From Dugong dugon (taxonomy: Eukaryota > Chordata > Mammalia > Sirenia > Dugongidae), in contig CM057481.1 in assembly GCA_030035585.1 (NCBI GenBank), positions 61,513,128 through 61,577,127 of the forward strand: a DNA stretch of 64,000 nucleotides. The letters are read 5' to 3'. Below the pieces are notes generated by a model. It was not told the DNA's origin. It saw nothing but the letters and a program-made list of their open reading frames with translations, and did no database searches. The translations under genes were made by a program, and so were the position numbers. Positions within the stretch are counted from its first letter, which is position 1, and each line of letters starts with the position of its first letter. Of this stretch, positions 45,963-58,160 are shown one piece after another.

Positions 45963-48771
45963 TTAAACACTTATCAAAAAGAGAGTATGTATTTAATTCA
46001 TCAAACTGGTTTCCTTTCAACTTGTAACAAGTTCTCTAAAATATACCGGTTAGTAATAATTTTGGGTTTGGATTTATTTCTTCTAATTCTGGCAATTAAA
46101 TTACCAGGAGATATGTTAAAAAGCTGGTTAAGCTACCAAAAGTTCCCTTTTTCTAAATTAAAAAAAAAGGTTTTTTAAATAAAACTAGGAATTAAACACA
46201 CATGAAGAAATATACTGAAAATCCTCAAACCTGTAACGAAATACCTGAGTCAAAGGTTTCTTTTTTTCCAAGAGAGCTTTCAAATTATATACATACTACA
46301 AAATGCATTAAATTCTTATTACTATTTAAATATTCTAGCAGTGTATATCCGCTCTTATGTACACACAGTGTCATACAGAATAGGAATCAAAATGCTGAAT
46401 TATTCTACAATAGCTAATAAAACTGTTTACAAAACTAAGTGAAAATCTTAACCAAAGATAAGAAAAAGATACTATTTTATTCTTACTACTCATAACATAT
46501 CAATCAACTTTCAAATCCAGAGAATGATTTTGTTCTTTCCTTGTTGCCAAACTTAGATTTGATTCTACAATGGCAATATACATCTCCAAATATAGTGGCA
46601 TTATATTAATGCTTTAACACAGCTAAATGCATAATACTTATATACAATAGTTCTTTTAGTTTTTCTTTGTTTATTTTTAACAGTACAATCCAAGCCAAGT
46701 CACGCTCTAGAACCAGATACAAAAAATGTGGTCCTCTGAAAAGAAACAAGAACTTTTCACCTTTCGGGCATTTTGAGTTCTTTTTTTGTCATTTTACATT
46801 TTTTAACCCAAAACAGTCTAATAAAAACTGCTACCACAGCTCCTATCGGCCATATTACCCTGCCAGATTCAACACCACTTGATAAGAACACTTGCGGCTT
46901 CATCCACCCACCCTCCACAACTCTATTATACACGGCAGGCTCTGGGGCTCTCAATCAAGTCCTGCCAACCCAAATCCACTGCGGCACGCACTCTGGAAGA
47001 AACAAACGACCATTAGGGTTCTTTCTAGCAACTCTCCTACGGCTCTGAGAATCTCCTACCACACACTCCCACCACCAAAACACACACAGAGGCACTCCCG
47101 GGAGTCTACGAGAAAGAGGAGGGGGAAGATAGGTGGAGGAAAAAGCAGGACTAGAGAAAGTAGATCCGACGACTTACACAGTAAGCGCCTGGGAAAAGGT
47201 GGGGTGGATTTCTGCAAGCCCAGATCCGGAACCTTGCTACAGGCTGCCAGCGGAGACGGCCTCCGAGGTTAACTCTTTGCTAACTATATACAAGAACTTT
47301 CCCCACCATATACAGGTACTTTCCCCATACTGCTTTATTTCAAATAACCCAACAAATCGATTTCCTTATTTCATATTATTTAAAGAAATTTGGTTGGGAG
47401 ACGAGAACATAAAACAAAGGGCAACAAACACATTTTTCATCATTTTGCACCACAACGTCAAAACTGACATATTAACCACTTCAAGTATACAAAAAATGTC
47501 CACTTGGGCCTTACTCTCCCAAACCAGAGCATTTTTTTCGCACTTAACAAAGAAATTGTTTCATTTAAACAAGTCAACTTATAATGCTGCAACGAGTATT
47601 TCCAATTTTTTCTTCCTCCTTACAGATGTCTATCATGTTTTTAAAAATTTCAAGATGTTCTTTAACTTCCTTTTCCAAACTTCACAAAAAGCATCTTAAA
47701 AAACGGACAACTACCCTCCTGCCAGATAAATAAACAATATTACTTCTCCTTCTCAAACTTCTAATCCTCTATGTAGCTGGCCAAGTGTTTTCTACTCCTG
47801 GCAGGGAACAAAAATAAAAGAAACATTATGTAACTGAAGTCTACTTCTGTTGTCGTAATAAATGAATATGCTAGCTTAAATGATTATTTAACAGTGGTCC
47901 TGGTTACCAAAGAATTCCTATTTTTAAATAAATGTTTTAATACTGGTTGGGGAGTGGGGAAAAAAAGACTAGGGTAAACAGAGGTCAAGTTCTGATTTTG
48001 TTTCCATAGAGGCCAGGTCAAAAACCTACTTTTTTTTTTCCCCCCACATCTAGTATCCTGTAAAATTTTCTCCAAATCTAGTATGTTGGCGTGATCCCAC
48101 TAAAATTCAGAATAAAATCAAGAGTAGTTAAGATTTAAGACAACCAAGAAAGTAGCCCTTCTTGAATGTTCCAATTATATACATGATTAACTGTGTGCAA
48201 ATGACAAACTTGGCGTAAACCCAGGCTTTTTGGTAAAAAAAAAAAACAAAAAAAAAAAAACCCTGGAAATTAGAACAGCCTATTCTTTTAGTATAATGAA
48301 GTTAACAATGTAATTCCAATTATCCATCTATACTGAACTGTGGAATTATTTCAAATGGTTTTAGAAGATGCAATACAAAATGGTTTCTAGTTTTTATTTC
48401 CACTATAATGTAATTATTTTCAAATATAAATAAAATTCTACAGAAGTTTCAATTTTAGGTTTTTGTCCTAATTAAACTTACAAAAGAAATTTTTTTTAAA
48501 GTCCTTGTGCAGTAGAAAATGTATATAAAGCAAAAAGATTTGCCTATAGTGGAAAACACTCAATGCGATTTAATAAAAACACTGCATTTGGGGAAACTGT
48601 TTCTAGTATCATCAATTAAGACATTCCTTCACTCAATCATTTTTGGTTTTATGTGCCCTGCTATTGAAGTCAGAATGGACAAAAAGACAGCAACTGGAGT
48701 ACAAATTAAGATGCTGCACAATGCCTTATTCTGTATTCGAGAATCTTGTCAGCATTAAGATTAATCAGTAC
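45963..48771. other. Repeat-poor block, right part, with a CpG-enriched core
   Basis: About 2.8 kb in which I recognise no transposon. AT-rich flanks surround the 46830-47280 core described separately. Overlapping ORFs of up to 188 codons on the plus strand (47133-47699) have AT-driven composition (F, K, N, S, T) with no motif; I do not call them genes. Confidence 0.45.
46830..47280 (-). promoter_or_regulatory. CpG-enriched block inside KMT2C intron 1, candidate regulatory element or alternative promoter
   Basis: About 450 bp with at least 16 CpGs by hand count, whereas adjoining kilobases have only a few. G+C is near half, against about one third around it. On the minus strand (KMT2C sense) a perfect GTAAGT donor follows …GCGCTTACTGT at 47178/47177, so a first exon from somewhere near 47280 to 47178 is conceivable. 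Downstream on the same strand are a 48-codon ATG ORF (46903-46757) with a hydrophobic stretch (WPIGAVVAVFIRLFWV) and an AATAAA near 46673. No TATA or initiator is convincing. It could also be a decayed retrocopy. Confidence 0.35.
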
Positions 48772-48786
48772 TATTGGCTTTATTGA

Positions 48787-48958
48787 AGGAGTCCTGGTGG
48801 CACAGCTGTGAAAGCAGTGGACTGCTAACCGAAAGGTGGGCAGCTGGACCACCCGTGGCTCCACAGGAGAAAGATGTGGCAGTCTGCTTCCATAGAGATT
48901 TACAGCCTTGGAAACCCTATGGGGTCGCTATGAGTCGAACTACTTGATGGCAGTGGGT
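48787..48958 (+). repeat. AfroSINE
   Basis: Forward copy flanked by the 15-bp perfect duplication tattggctttattga at 48772-48786 and 48959-48973. The part after 'aaaccctatgggg' is shortened by a deletion. Confidence 0.95.
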
Positions 48959-48973
48959 TATTGGCTTTATTGA

Positions 48974-50000
48974 TGGCAACCGTTTTTTGTTTTGTTTTGT
49001 TTTGTTTTTTGTTTACTGGCTTTACTGAACTCATCACTTCCCCTCGCCCACTCCATGCTTCCCCTTCCCCCACAACTTCCCCTAAAATTCTAAATATCAC
49101 CTACAAACTGCACACATTAGCAAGCACAGTGCAGTCAAGCACTATGTAGAAGCGTGGGGCTGCTCTTGTTTAGCAGCTGCCAATGTAAATATTAAGAGAA
49201 AAAAGTAATGAGAGTTAAGGAAAAATAGAACACATGGGTGACAGTAAGTAAAGAAATAAAACCACTCTGCATTTATGTGACATGTTTATCTGTGACTCTC
49301 AAAATGCTGAACCATTTTTCACTAAGGCTGTGAAATAAGTTAACTTCTCAATATTTTCACTGATGAAAGAGAAGATTAGTTACTAGTGCTAGGTTATTTA
49401 AAAATAAAGAACAATCCCAAAATTTAAACTTAAAGGAGTTTCTCTTCCCTGTACTGTGTTGTACTAATGAGATAGAAAATGGGAATGAACAAAACAGGAC
49501 AGAGGTCATTAAATCAAATGTTTTGAGTTTCCAAAAGTCAAAACTCCTAATACTTTGTTATCCTAATCTACAAATATTTTTCTTAATGCCTTCATTCTAC
49601 TAAGTGAATAAAACCTTAGATGCACACAAGAAATAAGGGCATCTAACCACACACAAAAATAGTCTTCTATATAACCAAATGAGGCAAAATACTTAGAGTA
49701 AGTTTCTTAAAATATATGTTACATAAAAAGCTTAACTTAATAATATGAAAAACTTTTTTAAGAATCCCCACCCCCAAATAAACTATGGGCAAAACATGAC
49801 TGGGCAAGTCACAAGTACAGTAGCAAAATTCAAAAACGTTCACTAGCCCTATTAATCAAGTAGAAATTTTAAAGTATTATTTTTCTATTACTAAATTAAG
49901 TAGTAAAACAAAGAGTTTAATACACCATGCATGACAAGGTTCATTGCTGTTGACATTATAATACAGCACTTTGGGGAAGCATTTCACAATTTTAATAAAA
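48974..50000. other. Unique AT-rich intron
   Basis: A (GTTTT)n run at about 48984-49010 and otherwise nothing recognised. Confidence 0.4.
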
Positions 50001-50007
50001 ATAAGAG

Positions 50008-50215
50008 TTTATGTTTAGTAAGAATTTACCGAAAAGCAGGCACTGTTTAAATGCTTAACATGTACAGACTATTTAATTCTCCCAGTAACCCTATGACAGG
50101 GATTCTACTACCATCCTCATTTTATAGGTGAGTAAACAGACCCAGAGAGATTAACTTACACACTCACACAAGTAGAAAGTGATGGAGCCAGAATTCAAGA
50201 GCAAGCAACTGGACA
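50008..50215 (-). repeat. MIR SINE
   Basis: 'taagaatttaccgaaaagca', 'cctcattttataggtgagta', 'agtgatggagccagaattca': reverse MIR. Confidence 0.85.
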
Positions 50216-50253
50216 CTAGAGCACACTTGCCTCTTAATATGTATACTACCACA

Positions 50254-50437
50254 AGCAGTTGCCTTCGACTTCAACTCATTGCGACCCCATCTGTGTCAGA
50301 GTTGAACAGTGCTCCGTTGGGTTCTCAATGGCTCATTTTTCAGAAACAGATCTCTAGGCCTTTCTTTTGAGGCACCTCTGGGTAGACCTTTCAGTTAGCA
50401 GCCGAGAACATTAACAATTTACGCCATCCAAGGACTC
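50254..50437 (-). repeat. AfroSINE, diverged second subtype
   Basis: Reverse orientation, with 'gacttcaactcattgcgacc', 'caatggctcatttttcagaa' and 'gaggcacctctgggtagac'. More diverged than its neighbour. Confidence 0.75.
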
Positions 50438-50448
50438 TCTCAATATGT

Positions 50449-50655
50449 ACAACCCAAAACCCCACTGCCATCTAGTTGATACCAACTCAGTGACTCTATA
50501 GGACAGAGAAGAACTGCACAATAAAGTTTCCAAGCCTGAAATCTTTAGGGAAGCAGACTGCCACATCTTTCTCCTGTAGAGCAGCTGATGGGTTCAAACC
50601 ATCAATCTTTGGGTACGCAGCTGAGCACTTTAACTACTGCACCACCAGGGCTCCT
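50449..50655 (-). repeat. AfroSINE, long subtype
   Basis: From aacccaaaaccccactgcca to caccaccagggctcct. The flanks share tcaatatg. It inserted at the head end of the older SINE, giving a same-orientation pair. Confidence 0.93.
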
Positions 50656-50689
50656 TCAATATGATAATAGTCCTAAAATGTTTCTTTCT

Positions 50690-51145
50690 TTTAACCTAGT
50701 GACACTGCTTATGGCAATCTATCCTATGGAAATACTCTAACACATGAAAAGGGCTTTATCTACAAAATTTCCAACCAGAGCATTATATACAGTAGCAAAA
50801 AAAAATAAGGGAAGTACAGGAATAGGAGCCATGGGGAGATGGTTGCATAAACAATGGTATGGTTACTCAGTTTACTCAATGGAAAACTAAGCACCCTTCA
50901 AAAATATTATGAAGATTAACAACATGGCAATTTTCTTTCATATGTTAAGAGGAAAAGCAGGCTACGAAATTCCATGTATACCATGATTAACACCATGTAT
51001 ATGTATATGAAAAAAGTTGGAAAGGAAATATCAAAATAAGTGTCTTATGTTACAGTGGTGGGAAAATGGGTGAATTTTTACTTCCTTTTCTCCATATTCC
51101 AGGTTTTCTGTAATAAAAATATAATGTTAAATAAAATTCAAGTGA
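50690..51145 (+). mobile_element. Old L1 (L1ME-like) 3' end
   Basis: 'ggcaatctatcctatggaaa', 'acatgaaaagggctttatct', 'atgaaaaaagttggaaagga' and 'ttttctgtaataaaaatata' are typical L1ME 3' text. Positions 51150-51780 show nothing recognised. Confidence 0.75.
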
Positions 51146-51782
51146 CTAAATTAACAGATTTCCACAACTAGAAATTCACAGGATATATGACGATAGCAGA
51201 AGAAACTGAGGCTCAAATTGAAAAAGACAATATTTCAACACGTTTTAATAAAACAGGATAACCTAGTTTATATTTTGAAGTTTTTCCAAAAAATTATAAT
51301 ATAATCCCAATCATGCTAATTTTAACCTAAACTTAAAATTCTATTTTAACCTAAACTCTAATTAATGCCAACCTATCACCACTATCATCTCCAAAACTTT
51401 GAGAGAAAAGGTCTAAATTTATTAGCAACCCCTTAATACCACAGGTAGATAAAAGTTAACATGAACTGGATTAGGGTTAGAAAATACTAGGACTGAGTAG
51501 TATCCTGAGATGGATTTCTGGTAATAAGGAGAGCCCTGAAACAGTATTTTAAAACTCAAAATGATCATTAAGTTCTTTATCAGCATCAGTTTCCAGTGGC
51601 AGAACTCGGCAGGTAACAAGAATCCCAGGGTATTTGTCACCAACACTATTGCCACTGCAATGCTTCCACAGCCCGGCTGCTGCACAGCCCTGCACCAAGG
51701 AGCATGCACCAAAAGATAAAAGAGCCTCAATACAAAGCAAGGTTAACTGGGGGACTAACGGGTCACTAAAGAGGCTAATAAG

Positions 51783-51996
51783 TGGGATGTATGAGTGGTG
51801 CAGTTGCTTAACGTGTTGAGCTGCTAACTGAAAGTTGGAGGTTTGAGTCTACCCAGAGGGACCTTGGAAGAAAGGCCTAGCATCTTACTTCTGAAAAATC
51901 TGCCACTGAAAACCCTACAGACCACAGTTCAATTCTGACACACATGGGGGGTCACCATGAGTCAGAATCGACTCCACAGCAATTGGTTTGGTTTTT
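51783..51996 (+). repeat. AfroSINE, second subtype
   Basis: Head 'gtggtgcagttgcttaacgt', middle 'gcctagcatcttacttctga', tail 'catgagtcagaatcgactcc', then (GGTTT). Positions 51997-52417 show nothing recognised. Confidence 0.92.
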
Positions 51997-52417
51997 ATGG
52001 AAAAGACAAAGGAAAAATAAGAGTGAAATGAGGCCAGCAATAGAACAGAATAATTCCTGGTGTAAGCTACTTATTTCAAGGGGAAAAAAACTACACATTG
52101 GTTCATCCCCAACCTCTATCACCCTTAAAAAAATCAAATCCAACAAAAACATAAGCCTAAGGTTATCAAAAGCTTTGTCCTGTCTAGTTACTGGGGTTAT
52201 AATGCTGAAAAGCCATAGTCAGACAATATTCAAGAAGCTCATTATCAACCCAGCTGTGTCCTAACTTACCTAAAAAACTCCTAAGCCTTAGAGTAGCACT
52301 TCTCAGCCTTGATACTGCAACGTAACATGTGTCACAAGAACTTTATTATTAATTAATTCTGAAGTACTGAAGTTAGTAAAAATTTACTTTAAAATAAATC
52401 AGAAAAGCTTAAGCTTA

Positions 52418-54003
52418 TCCCTCCACCACTCATCTGTCAGTTTGTCACATTGTGGTGGTTTGCGTGTTGCTGTGATGCTGGAAGCTATGCCACCAGCAGG
52501 GTCACCCGTGGTGGACAGGTTTCAGTGGAGTTACCAGAAAAGACAGACTAGGAAGGAGGACCTGGTGATCTACTTCTAAAAAACACTGGCCAGTGAAAGC
52601 CTTACAAATAGCAGCTGACAATGTCGACATTCCAACATTTCAGGAGGTAGCATAAGATCAAGAACCTAATGGTACTGAAGAAGTGCAAGCTGCACTGAAA
52701 GCACCGGCGAAAAACGAGGGCTTCAGGAATTGTCGGAATACCAACTGAGATGTCTCAACAAATGGATGCAACAGAAGTGCTCACTCATCTATGCCAAGAA
52801 ATTTGGAAGACACCTACCTGGTCAACGGACTGGAAGAGATTTGTATTTGTTCCTATTCCAAAGAAAGATGACCAGCAGAATGTGGAAATTATCAAACAGT
52901 ATCATTAATATCACATGCCAGTTAAATTTTGCTGAAGATCATTCAAAAACAGTTGCAGCAGTACATCGACAGGGAACTGCCAGAAATTCAAGTCGCATTC
53001 AGAACAGGAAGTGGAACAAGGGATATCACTGCTATGTCAGATGGATCTTGGCTGAAAGCAGAGAATACCAGAAAGATGCTTACCTGTCTGGGTGGATCAC
53101 AATAAATTATGGAAAACATTACAAGAATAGGAATTCCAGAACACTTAATCGTGCTCATGTGGAACCTGTACATAGAGCAACAGGCAGTCATTCAAACAGA
53201 ACAAGAGGATACTGCATGGTTTAAAATCAAGAAAGGTGTACGTCAGCATTGTATCCTTTCACCATAATTATTCAATCCATATGCTGAGCAAATAATCTGA
53301 GAAACTGGACTATATGAAGAAGAACGGGACATTAGAATTGGAAGAAGACTCACTAACAACCTGCAATATGCAGATGACACAACCTTGCTTGCTGAAAGCA
53401 AAGAGGACTTGAAGCACTTACTGATGAAGATCAAAGACTACAGCCTTCAGTGTGGATTACACCTCAACATAAAGAAAACAAAAGTCCTCATAACTGGACC
53501 AATAAGCAACATCATGACAAATGGAGAAAAGATTGAAGTTGTCAAGGATTTCATTTTATTTTGATCCATAATTAACACCCACGGAAGCAGCAGTCAAGAA
53601 AGCGAACGACATATTGCGTTGTGCAAATCTGCTGCAAAAGACCTCTTTAAAGTTTTAAAAAGCAAAGATATCACTTTGGTGATAATAACCCATGGTATGT
53701 TCCATTGCCTCACATGCATGAGAAAGCTGGTCAATGAATAAAGAAGACCAAAGAAGAAATGATGCCTTTGAGGTATAGTGTTGGCGAAGAATACTGAATA
53801 TACCATGGACTGCCAGAACAATCAATCTGTCTTCAAAGAAGTGCAGCCAGAATGCTCTCTAGAAGCAAGGATGGCGAGACTTTGGCTCATATACTTTGGA
53901 TGTTGTATTATGAGGTACCAGTCCCTGGAGAAGGACATCATGCTTGGTAAAGTAAAGGTTCGGCAAAAAAGAGGGAGATCCTCAAGGAAATGGGTTGACA
54001 CAC
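52418..54003 (+). mobile_element. RTE (BovB-like) LINE with internal deletion, 3'-truncated
   Basis: The 5' region 52425-52615 (gtcagtttgtcacattgtgg; gtgttgctgtgatgctggaa) jumps near 52620 directly to mid-ORF2 (acatttcaggaggtagcata). Reverse-transcriptase text follows in several frames: TWSTDWKRF, VPIPKKDDQQNVEIIKQY-like, ELPEIQ, ESREYQKDAYL, then LQYADDTTLLAESKEDLKHL with the catalytic YADD at about 53370, then the C-terminal part up to KVRQKRGRSSRKWVDT. It stops at about 54003, without the AfroSINE-like tail. Many stops and shifts; inactive. Confidence 0.85.
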
Positions 54004-54550
54004 CCCTACTCGCACTTCTACAGGTTTCTTGGATCTCATAGGCCATAATACAGACTCCTGAAATGCATATTACCTACTGCCTTTCAAAATCTGATAATAC
54101 CTGTAAGAGCATACCTTCCCCCAAACATCATCTGTCAATTGTTTTCCTAAAAGAAAAGCACTGATACTGTCTAAACTTCCTGAACTGTTCCGTTCAAGGA
54201 CCCAGCTTTGAAGAGAAAGACACCTACATCCCCTTCTGCACGCAAGACAGTTTCCTTCACAAGGCACTTTATTTTTAGATGAAAGGTTCTTATTCTGGGA
54301 ACACTGAACCCCTACAATCTTTGGATAAGCTTCAGGTGATCACTGAACTCTCACCCTTATATAAAAATTGTATTATCTGTATTCATGCATGCATTCTTCC
54401 ATAGGAATAGAGGATATATCCAAACGGATCTGTAAATCCAAAAAGATCAAGAACCACCCAAGATTTGTTAACTAAACCCACACTATGATGATCTGATTCA
54501 GATCAGTTAGAGTCAGTTTTCCTCTCTGACCCTGCTGCTCAATTTCTGAC
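54004..54550. other. Intron without recognised features
   Basis: Nothing that I can support. Confidence 0.4.
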
Positions 54551-54554
54551 TACT

Positions 54555-54755
54555 TAATGCTAATAAAATTCACAAACAGGTAAAGTGCTTACTACACGTC
54601 ACACACCATTCTAAGCACTTTACACATAATTATTTAATTCTCGCAACAACCCTATGAATAGGCACTATTATTATCCCATCCCAGAGACTAAGCATCTTAT
54701 GCAGAGAGACGTGAAGTCACTTGCCAAAGGTCACACAGCTGTCTGTCTGAAGGAT
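54555..54755 (-). repeat. MIR SINE
   Basis: 'taaagtgcttactacacgtc', 'aacaaccctatgaataggca', 'gccaaaggtcacacagctgt': reverse MIR. Confidence 0.87.
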
Positions 54756-55009
54756 GAAGTAAAACTTCTCAAAAGGAAATATGGCTATTTGCTTGTGTGT
54801 ACATTTCTTACTTCTCTCTCAGCTAATGTGTCTCTCTGTTGAAGTCCTCACACAAGTCAGAAAATAGACTCTTTTGTTGTCAGACTCATCTCACATACAG
54901 CTCAATTCAAGGGGTGAAAGACTTTTTTCCCAGGATAATGATAAAAATTATGAAACTTAGCTTGAAAATTTTAAGTTAAATACCTGATCAGTCGAAAGTT
55001 ATCTATTCA

Positions 55010-56735
55010 GATGGCATGCCCCTATATGTAGAAAATACTAAAGAAACTACAAAAAACTACTAGAATAAGTTTAGCCAGATCACAGAATACCAGACCAATA
55101 AATAAAAATCAAATGTATTTATTCTATATAATAGCAACAAACAAAATTAATTAAGAAAACAACTCCATTTATAAGAGCATCAAAGAGAATTAAATACTCA
55201 GGAATAAATTTAACAGACCAAAAAAAAAGCAGAAGACCTATACACTCAAAACTATAAAATACTGCTGACAGAAGTTAAAGAAGACCTAACTAGAAAAGAT
55301 ACATGTTCATGGACTGGAAGACTCAAATTAAGACACTAATTGTCTCCAAATTTATCTATAGATTCAATGTAATTTTATCAAAATCCCAGTAGGTTTTTTG
55401 TAGAAACAAACAAGCTGACCCCAAAAATTCACATGGATGTGCAAAGGACCTATAATAGACAAAACAATTTTGAAAAAGAAGAACAAAGTTGGAAGACCTA
55501 CACTATCTGATTTCAAAACTTACACTAAAGCTATAGTAAATAACCAAGAGAGTGTAGTATCGGCTTAAGGACAGACATACAGATCAGTGAAAAAGAGAAA
55601 ATCCAGAAATAAACCCATACATTTATGATCAATTGATTTTCAACAAATGTGCCAAGGCAATTAATTCAATAAGGAAAGGACAGTCTTTTCAACAAATAGT
55701 GCTAGAACAATTGTATATACATATGTAAAATAATTAACTCAGACCTTACCTCACCACACACACAAAAATTAACTGAAAATGGATCATAGACTTTAATATA
55801 AAACCTAATACTAGAAGAAAACACAAGAGAGATCTTTGTGACCTTGGGTTAGGGAAACAAGTATCAGATATGACACCAAAAGCATGATCCATAAAGGAAA
55901 AAAAATTGATAAACTGGACTTCAACAAAATTGTAATCTTTGCTTTTCAAAAGACACCACAGGCTATAAAAAATACCTGCAAATCCTGTAACTCATGAAAC
56001 ATGTATCCAAAATACATAAAGAACTCTTACAACTCAAAGACACAAAAACACAATGAAAAATGGGGAAAAGATTTGAGTAGACTTTACCAAAGAAGATAAA
56101 GAAATGGTAAATAAGTATTTGAAAAGATGCTCAATATCTTTAATCATTAAGGAACTGCACATTAAAACCCCCTTAAGACACCACTACACACCCACTAGAG
56201 CTGCTAAAATCAAAAAGACTTAAAAATTCCAAGCGCTGGCAAGGGATGTGAACCTTCATATAATGCCAGTAAGAATGTAAAATGGTACAACCACTTCACC
56301 ATTTTACACTTTGGTAAAGTTTGGCAGTTTCTCAAAAAGTGAAACGTACATTAATCATAAACAAAACAAAACTCTTGCCATAGTCAATTCTGACTCATGG
56401 TGACCCTATGTGCCACACTAACCATACAATCCAGCAATTCTACTCTTAGATATCCACCCAGAGAAATGAAAACATTTGTCCACACCAAGATATATAAATG
56501 AATGTTTATAGCGGCATTATTTATAATAGCCTATCAACTGATGAATGGATAAACAAATTATGATATATCCATACAATGGAACATTATTCAGCAATATAAA
56601 GGAACAAATTGTTGATATGTGCAACAACATGGATGGATTTCAAAGGCATTATTCTAGGCATGGATATACATTTGGTTGTGAGCTAATGGAACCTCAGATA
56701 AGGACCAGTTATTGGCAAAAAGATCATCATATTCT
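55010..56735 (+). mobile_element. Old L1 ORF2 3' half
   Basis: Diverged ORF2 from 'ctactagaataagtttagcc' through 'taaagctatagtaaataacc', 'gataaactggacttcaacaa' and 'aatggaacattattcagcaa' to about 56660. A short AfroSINE tail fragment interrupts it at 56360-56414. A younger L1 3' UTR inserts at 56736. Reading frames are destroyed. Confidence 0.8.
56360..56414 (-). repeat. AfroSINE tail fragment within L1
   Basis: Reverse tail (ccatagtcaattctgactca, tggtgaccctatgtgcc). The L1 continues from 'cattaatcata' to 'cactaaccata'. Confidence 0.7.
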
Positions 56736-58014
56736 ACTGAGTTGTTGGATGGAGGGCTCTGGGGACCATGGTCTCGGGGAACATCTAGCTCAATTGGCAT
56801 GACACTACTTACGGGGACAGTGCTCTACATTCTACCTTGGTGAGTAGTGTCTGGGGTCTTAAAAGCCTGTGAGTGGCCATCTAAGATACTCCACTGGTCT
56901 CATCCCTTCGGGAGCAAGGGAGAATGAGGAGAACAGGATTCAACGAAAAGATTAGTCCAAAGGACTAATTGTCCACAGCTACCAAGGCCTCCACCGGACT
57001 GAGTCCAGTACAGCTAGATGGTGCCCGGCTACCACCACTGACTGCTCTGACCAGGATCACAACAGAGGGTTCTGGACAGAGCTGGAGAAGGATGTAGAGC
57101 ATAATTTTAACTCCCAAAAAAAAAAAAAAAAAGACCAGATTTACTGGCCTAAAGAATACTGGAGAAACCTCAAGAATGTGGCCCCCAGACACCTTTTCAG
57201 CTCAGAGGTGAAGTTACCTTCGAGGTTCGATGTTAAGCCTGGGAGTGGACAGCCCAGTAAAACTAAAAGGGACTAACGAGGTACAAGAGTCCGGTGACAA
57301 GGCCAGAAGGCAGAGGGGGAGTAGGAAACTGATGATAAGGAACACAAATTGAATAAGGACGCTGTCCATGTATTGTGAGATTGTTGACCACTGCTATAGG
57401 GCAACATTTGTAGTAACTATTAAATGGGAGGCTGTTTTATCCTGTAAGCCTTCATCTTGGGCGAGAATGGCAGCACAATTGGAAGAGCATAGTCAATATC
57501 ACTTAAATGTGTAAGTAAAAAGTTTTGAAATGGTGTTAAAATAAAATAAAATAAAAATTTAAAAAAAAAGAAAACCAAATGAGACTAAAGAGGTACAGTA
57601 GTCCAGTGACAAGGAAGCCCCCTGGTGATAGGGAACACAAGGTGGAGTAAGGATATTCTAGATGTGCTGTGAGATTGTTAACCATTGTCATAGGGCAACA
57701 TGTGTAGTAACTGTTAAATGAAAAACTATTTTGTTCTGTAAGCCTTCATCTTAAGTTAGAATAACAGCACAGTTGGAAGAGCGTAGTCAATGTCACTGAA
57801 CTGTGAATGTAGAAATTTTTGAAACGGTGTATCTTTGGCTATCTGTATTTTCATTAAAAAAAAAAAAAAAAAAGAGGTTGAGAATTTAGAGGCTTAATAT
57901 GTTGTGGGGTTGTTAACCAATGTCATAGAACAACATGTGTACTACTATTTCATGAGAAACTATTTGCTATGTAAGCTTTCACCTGAAGTACAATAAAATA
58001 TATATTAAAAAAAA
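56736..58014 (+). mobile_element. L1 3' UTR insertion with three head-to-tail tails
   Basis: The whole 1,279-bp unit is bracketed by aaaaagatcatcatattct at 56717-56735 and 58015-58033. Unit 1 (56736-57573) is most of the 3' UTR. Unit 2 (57574-57873) repeats its last third (actaaagaggtacagtagtc … gtatctttggctatctgtat) and ends in a long A-run. Unit 3 (57874-58014) repeats only the terminal ~130 bp with the short terminus (ttcacctgaagtacaataaa). Each unit ends in A-rich DNA. No ORF. Confidence 0.85.
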
Positions 58015-58160
58015 AAAAAGATCATCATATTCTGATCCTAAGTGTATTCAAACTTGCCTATCAGCATTTAATTTCCTAATCCATAAATTAAAGACATTGA
58101 AACAGATGATCTTGAAGTTCATTTCCAGTTCAGAGGTTGGATAATTTGAAAATGAAAGCT

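Noticed and set aside
47133-47699. 188-codon plus-strand ORF, longest in the window
   Set aside because: Composition is AT-driven (F, K, N, S, T, I), it crosses from a CpG-rich core to AT-rich DNA without domain logic, and I see no known motif or splice context. Chance is likelier.
53335-53420. Active reverse transcriptase because of the YADD motif
   Set aside because: The motif is present but neighbouring blocks are in different frames with stops, and the element lacks its 5' ORF2 half and 3' tail.
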